This document shows, piece after piece, positions 5,027 through 5,075 of a stretch of 5,075 nt of DNA (position 1 is the first letter of the stretch; the number at the start of each line of letters is the position of its first letter). Position numbers and translations under genes: made by a program. Below the pieces are notes generated by a model. It made no database searches and was not told the DNA's origin. It saw nothing but the letters and a program-made list of their open reading frames with translations. Source of the DNA: Flavobacterium psychrophilum. Its GTDB lineage: Bacteria; Bacteroidota; Bacteroidia; Flavobacteriales; Flavobacteriaceae. The stretch is from the NCBI GenBank assembly GCA_945866505.1, contig CAMBHH010000219.1, positions 1 to 5,075 of the forward strand, given 5' to 3'.

Positions 5027-5075
5027 ATGGAAAGTTTTAGAACCGAAATAGAAAATCCGATTGTCCAAAAAGACA
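5027..5075 (+). CDS. Probable nitrite/sulfite reductase, N-terminal fragment (partial)
   Basis: An ATG at 5027 opens a frame that runs off the window after 16 full codons: MESFRTEIENPIVQKD. This resembles the N-terminus of the siroheme- and Fe-S-containing nitrite/sulfite reductase that often follows cysN in flavobacteria, as I recall it; only 16 residues are visible, so the call leans on position. Its role would be to reduce the sulfite from CysH to sulfide for the MetZ-type enzyme. The A-rich leader and 64-base gap from cysN resemble those before cysN, and co-transcription with cysHDN is likely. No catalytic motif falls within the window. Confidence 0.7.
   Translation, partial: MESFRTEIENPIVQKD

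Overview
The window is a chromosomal sulfur-assimilation locus from a low-GC member of the Bacteroidota, most likely a Flavobacterium-type organism. The pointers are A/T-rich codon use, A-rich leaders without clear Shine-Dalgarno sequences, a promoter of the Bacteroidetes TTTG / TAnnTTTG type, and protein sequences that match flavobacterial CysD, CysN and CysH as I recall them. No database search was possible. All supported genes are on the + strand.

Layout: 1-606 is the C-terminal half of a PLP enzyme of the O-succinylhomoserine sulfhydrylase (MetZ) type. A gap of about 90 bases follows and holds a perfect GC-rich palindrome (637-658). A two-helix membrane protein of unknown function (697-1347) comes next and is almost fused to an Rrf2-family regulator with a four-cysteine cluster (1349-1759). 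A promoter and a strong inverted repeat (1782-1852) then precede cysH (1869-2606, APS-reductase type), cysD (2664-3563), cysN (3718-4962, no CysC domain) and the first 16 codons of a probable nitrite/sulfite reductase (from 5027).

Together the genes describe the route from sulfate to homocysteine. CysDN makes adenylyl sulfate (APS), CysH reduces it to sulfite, the downstream reductase would give sulfide, and the MetZ-type enzyme puts sulfide onto an activated homoserine. No APS kinase is seen, and CysH carries the Fe-S cysteine set, so a direct APS route is likely. The Rrf2 protein is the obvious candidate regulator of the cysH promoter.

The coding content is ordinary. The unusual material lies in the junctions. 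A 25-bp GC-rich inverted repeat pair straddles the cysH-cysD junction and has supplied the last 14 codons of cysH. The cysD-cysN and cysN-reductase gaps carry arrays with exact or near-exact 7-bp periodicity (attataa/attatga units, GTTT and AAAC heptads). The cysH leader can fold into a hairpin placed where an operator would sit. I see no CRISPR array, tRNA, rRNA, complete insertion sequence or new defence system.
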